Source of the DNA: Bacillota bacterium
GTDB lineage: Bacteria; Bacillota; Clostridia; Christensenellales; Borkfalkiaceae
Direction of reading: 5' to 3'
DNA: 64,000 nt
Assembly (NCBI GenBank): GCA_019423125.1
Contig: JAHZBZ010000005.1
Coordinates: 56,885-120,884 of the forward strand
The notes under the pieces are model-generated. The model had not been told where the DNA came from. It did not search any database and saw nothing but the letters and a program-made list of their open reading frames with translations. Both the position numbers and the translations under genes were made by a program. Within the stretch, counting starts at the first letter, position 1. Every line of letters begins with the position of its first letter. Positions 62,443-64,000 of this stretch are shown here, in pieces.

Positions 62443-62690
62443 TGGTTCACAAATTTTCTTTTGAGCTGACAAAAGAAAATTTCGTGATTTTGAGGAAAAC
62501 TCCAGCGTTCGCCGCTTTTTGGCGGCTCTGCGCTCGGAGTTTTCCTCTGCGGCGCGCTCTTTGAGGGCACACCATAAAACGCGCGCCGCATTCACCTTTC
62601 CTGTCTGCGCTCTCGCGTAAGGGGAAAAAGCAAAAAGTGTGATTTTTGCTTTTTCGAGTGAAAAGAATGCTTCGCGCGAAGCATGATACA
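62443..62690 (+). repeat. Structured repeat unit C
   Basis: Same order as unit B with different stem sequences: P1 62451-62482 is a perfect 13-bp stem around AGCTGA; P2 62498-62541 (AACTCC/GGAGTT, inner GCCGC/GCGGC); P3 62548-62590 (perfect 10-bp GC stem around TTTGAGGGCACACC); P4 CTGCGC-TCTC-GCGTAAG; P5 identical to unit B (62625-62654). It ends with ATGCTTCGCGCGAAGCAT, a further hairpin. Confidence 0.85.
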
Positions 62691-62702
62691 TACAGCGGTT
62701 GT

Positions 62703-63614
62703 TTATGCTTCGTCTACAAAGAGCGGCGGTTCCGCCTTCGGAAAGGGAAAGACTGCGAGAGAGTTACCCTCTTCCCGCCCCGAAAGGCGCACCGCACAGG
62801 GACGCGGGTGAGCGTCGGCCGCATAATAGAAAATGCCGTCATCTGCGTCCGCGACGGAGGAATAGAGCGTGCGCTCCTCTCCCCGCTCGGTTCGCGCAAG
62901 TCCCGCAGGAAAGGCGAGCGAGCGCAGAATGCCGAACACGTCGAAAAGAGACGCGCCTTTCGCGTTCGCGCGCAAAAACGCGGCGCGGACAAAGCGGGAG
63001 GCGGGAGAACCATCGCCAGGCAGGCCGATCCCGCCGAATCCGACGCCGAAGGGCGTGAGCGGATGCCAGCCGCACGCGGGAGACGAGGCGGAAAGCCCCA
63101 TATACTGGCGCATGTTGTCGGCGTGGAAGGGAAAAGGCGGGCTGTTTGTGAGAACGCCGAAAGCGTTTTCATGGACGAAAAGCCCCTCCGCCCTGCGTTC
63201 GACGACGAGCGTGCGCGTGCGGTCGGCAAGCATCCAGTGCAAGGGCGGCGCGGGGCCGTCCACCCCCTCTCCGCTGATGTCGGTGTTTGTAAGCAACCGC
63301 GCCGCTTCGCTCGCACTTGCGCACAACGCGAGTGCAGAGGTCATGAACACATGCGGCGCCATGCCCTTTGCGGCATAGACCGCGTCGGGGAAATAAAGCC
63401 CCGCGACATACAGACCGCGCTCGTTGAGCCCTTCCGCAAAATACGGAATGCCCTCCCGCACCTGCGCGACGCCCGCGACGGCGTAATGCCTGCGCCTGCC
63501 CGCGAGCGGAAAGGCGCGCGGCGCGCGCACCGCCGTGCGCGCAAAGTCGCAGTCAAGGTCCATATTCCTTGCAAAATAGAGATGATCGCCGCGAAGAGAA
63601 AGACAAGTACACAT
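62703..63614 (-). CDS. Choloylglycine hydrolase family Ntn-hydrolase, penicillin V acylase-like
   Basis: 303 residues beginning Met-Cys, so that Met removal exposes the catalytic N-terminal Cys. Arg16 and Asp19 (FARNMDLD), Asn157 (GVLTN) and Arg207/Arg210 (SRFVR) match the family's active site. The loop after GLNERGLYVAGL reads Tyr-Phe-Pro where bile salt hydrolases have Asn-Phe-Pro; Tyr there is typical of penicillin V acylases. It hydrolyses amide bonds of acylated small molecules; substrate open (penicillin V, N-acyl compounds or bile salts). The start at 63614 lacks a Shine-Dalgarno nearby; GGAGG lies 38 bases upstream, next to an ATG at 63650 that would add a 12-residue propeptide. The gene is enclosed by inverted repeats. 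Confidence 0.85.
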   Translation of the reverse strand: MCTCLSLRGDHLYFARNMDLDCDFARTAVRAPRAFPLAGRRRHYAVAGVAQVREGIPYFAEGLNERGLYVAGLYFPDAVYAAKGMAPHVFMTSALALCASASEAARLLTNTDISGEGVDGPAPPLHWMLADRTRTLVVERRAEGLFVHENAFGVLTNSPPFPFHADNMRQYMGLSASSPACGWHPLTPFGVGFGGIGLPGDGSPASRFVRAAFLRANAKGASLFDVFGILRSLAFPAGLARTERGEERTLYSSVADADDGIFYYAADAHPRPCAVRLSGREEGNSLAVFPFPKAEPPLFVDEA

Positions 63615-63700
63615 AGCAAAAGGAGTATTTGCTTTCCGAAGAAAAGTCATTCCTCCTTTCCGAAAAAAACGCAATGACGAAAACCGCTTTGCCGACGCCT

Positions 63701-63734
63701 CACAATATCGGCGGAATATATATTTTATATTGTG
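63701..63734. promoter_or_regulatory. Possible operator: inverted repeat in an AT-rich promoter region
   Basis: CACAATAT (63701-63708) and ATATTGTG (63727-63734) are perfect inverted repeats around an AT-rich core with a TATAAA-like -10 for the hydrolase gene. No clear -35 box. The AT content contrasts with the rest of the window. Confidence 0.45.
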
Positions 63735-63780
63735 GTGTTTGCAGAATAAGCGGAAAGAGTGAATCACCCTAAAAAAATTT

Positions 63781-64000
63781 CTCGAAAAAGCAAAAATCAC
63801 ACTTTTTGCTTTTTCCCCTTACGCGAAAGCGCAAGCAGGAAAGGTGAAGCCGCGGCATTTTGATAACGGTGTGCCCTTAAAAATGCCGCGGCGAGGAAAA
63901 CCCCTTGCGCAGAGCCGCCAACAGGCGGCAAACGCAGGGGTTGTCCTAAAAATCACGGAAAATCGCAGGCGTCAGCTCGCCGAGATTTTCGTGAACTTTT
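63781..64000 (-). repeat. Inverted copy of structured repeat unit B
   Basis: The reverse complement is identical by eye to 62189-62408 over the 220 bases visible, including all five hairpins. It runs off the window end, so its true length is unknown. Identity stops sharply at 63781, next to the promoter region of the hydrolase gene. Confidence 0.88.

Noticed and set aside
61981..62690. tRNA or tmRNA-like genes, prompted by repeated GGTTCAC and TTCACC.
   Set aside because: No acceptor stem, CCA or anticodon arm in the right spacing; the elements have five serial hairpins instead.
62189..64000. Insertion sequence or transposon bounded by inverted repeats.
   Set aside because: No transposase or recombinase lies between the arms and no target-site duplication can be seen; kept only as inverted structured repeats.

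Overview
The window reads as a chromosomal segment of a GC-rich member of the Firmicutes (Clostridia-like) living on plant or microbial polysaccharides, probably in a gut. The reasons are: Gram-positive style lipoprotein signal peptides, LytTR/GHKL two-component systems, strong Shine-Dalgarno sites (GGAGG), many intrinsic terminators, dense glycoside hydrolase content, and a riboswitch-controlled cobalamin operon of clostridial type. The exact lineage cannot be fixed from the sequence; an uncultured Christensenellales/Borkfalkia-like bacterium is only a guess. No tRNA, rRNA, transposase, integrase or CRISPR array was found.

Layout. 1-1996: end of an ornithine carbamoyltransferase gene and a PepV-like dipeptidase, each with a terminator. 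2016-3549: repeat-rich intergenic DNA (an exact-period 105-bp tandem repeat and a degenerate ~39-bp repeat) around one small gene with its own promoter and terminator. 3640-8308: a glycosyltransferase, a GtrA-like membrane protein and a canonical GH3 beta-glucosidase. 8469-12364: sbcDC. 12697-15706: a second glycosyltransferase and a GH43 enzyme.

15756-45097 is a polysaccharide-utilisation region, almost all on the minus strand. It holds five LytTR/GHKL regulatory genes or gene pairs in various states of decay, two esterases, a GH16 laminarinase-like lipoprotein, a CBM-rich lipoprotein, three complete GH3 enzymes with swapped domain order and a membrane segment at each end, two GH3 remnants, and several secreted lipoproteins of unknown function. 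Three promoters here carry pairs of 9-bp ACAG-type direct repeats with a 21-bp period just upstream of the -35 box, the geometry of LytTR-family binding sites, which ties the regulators to the hydrolase operons.

45380-49178: xylB and xylA with a divergent PocR-AraC regulator. 49297-61245: a 13-gene operon for corrinoid uptake (btuFCD), late corrin amidation (cbiA, cbiP), nucleotide-loop assembly (cobT, cobS, cobC, two CobU-type proteins), aminopropanol arm (cobD, cbiB) and adenosylation (cobA), led by a cobalamin riboswitch with its own terminator. 61357-61980: a secreted SIMPL-domain protein.

61981-64000 is the most unusual part. Three tandem ~210-260-bp units each fold into a series of hairpins whose stems differ between units but keep pairing, while the loops and linkers are conserved. 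A fourth, inverted copy at the window end matches the middle unit over 220 bp by eye, and the two enclose a penicillin-V-acylase-like Ntn-hydrolase gene. This looks like a structured RNA or structured repeat element that I do not recognise.
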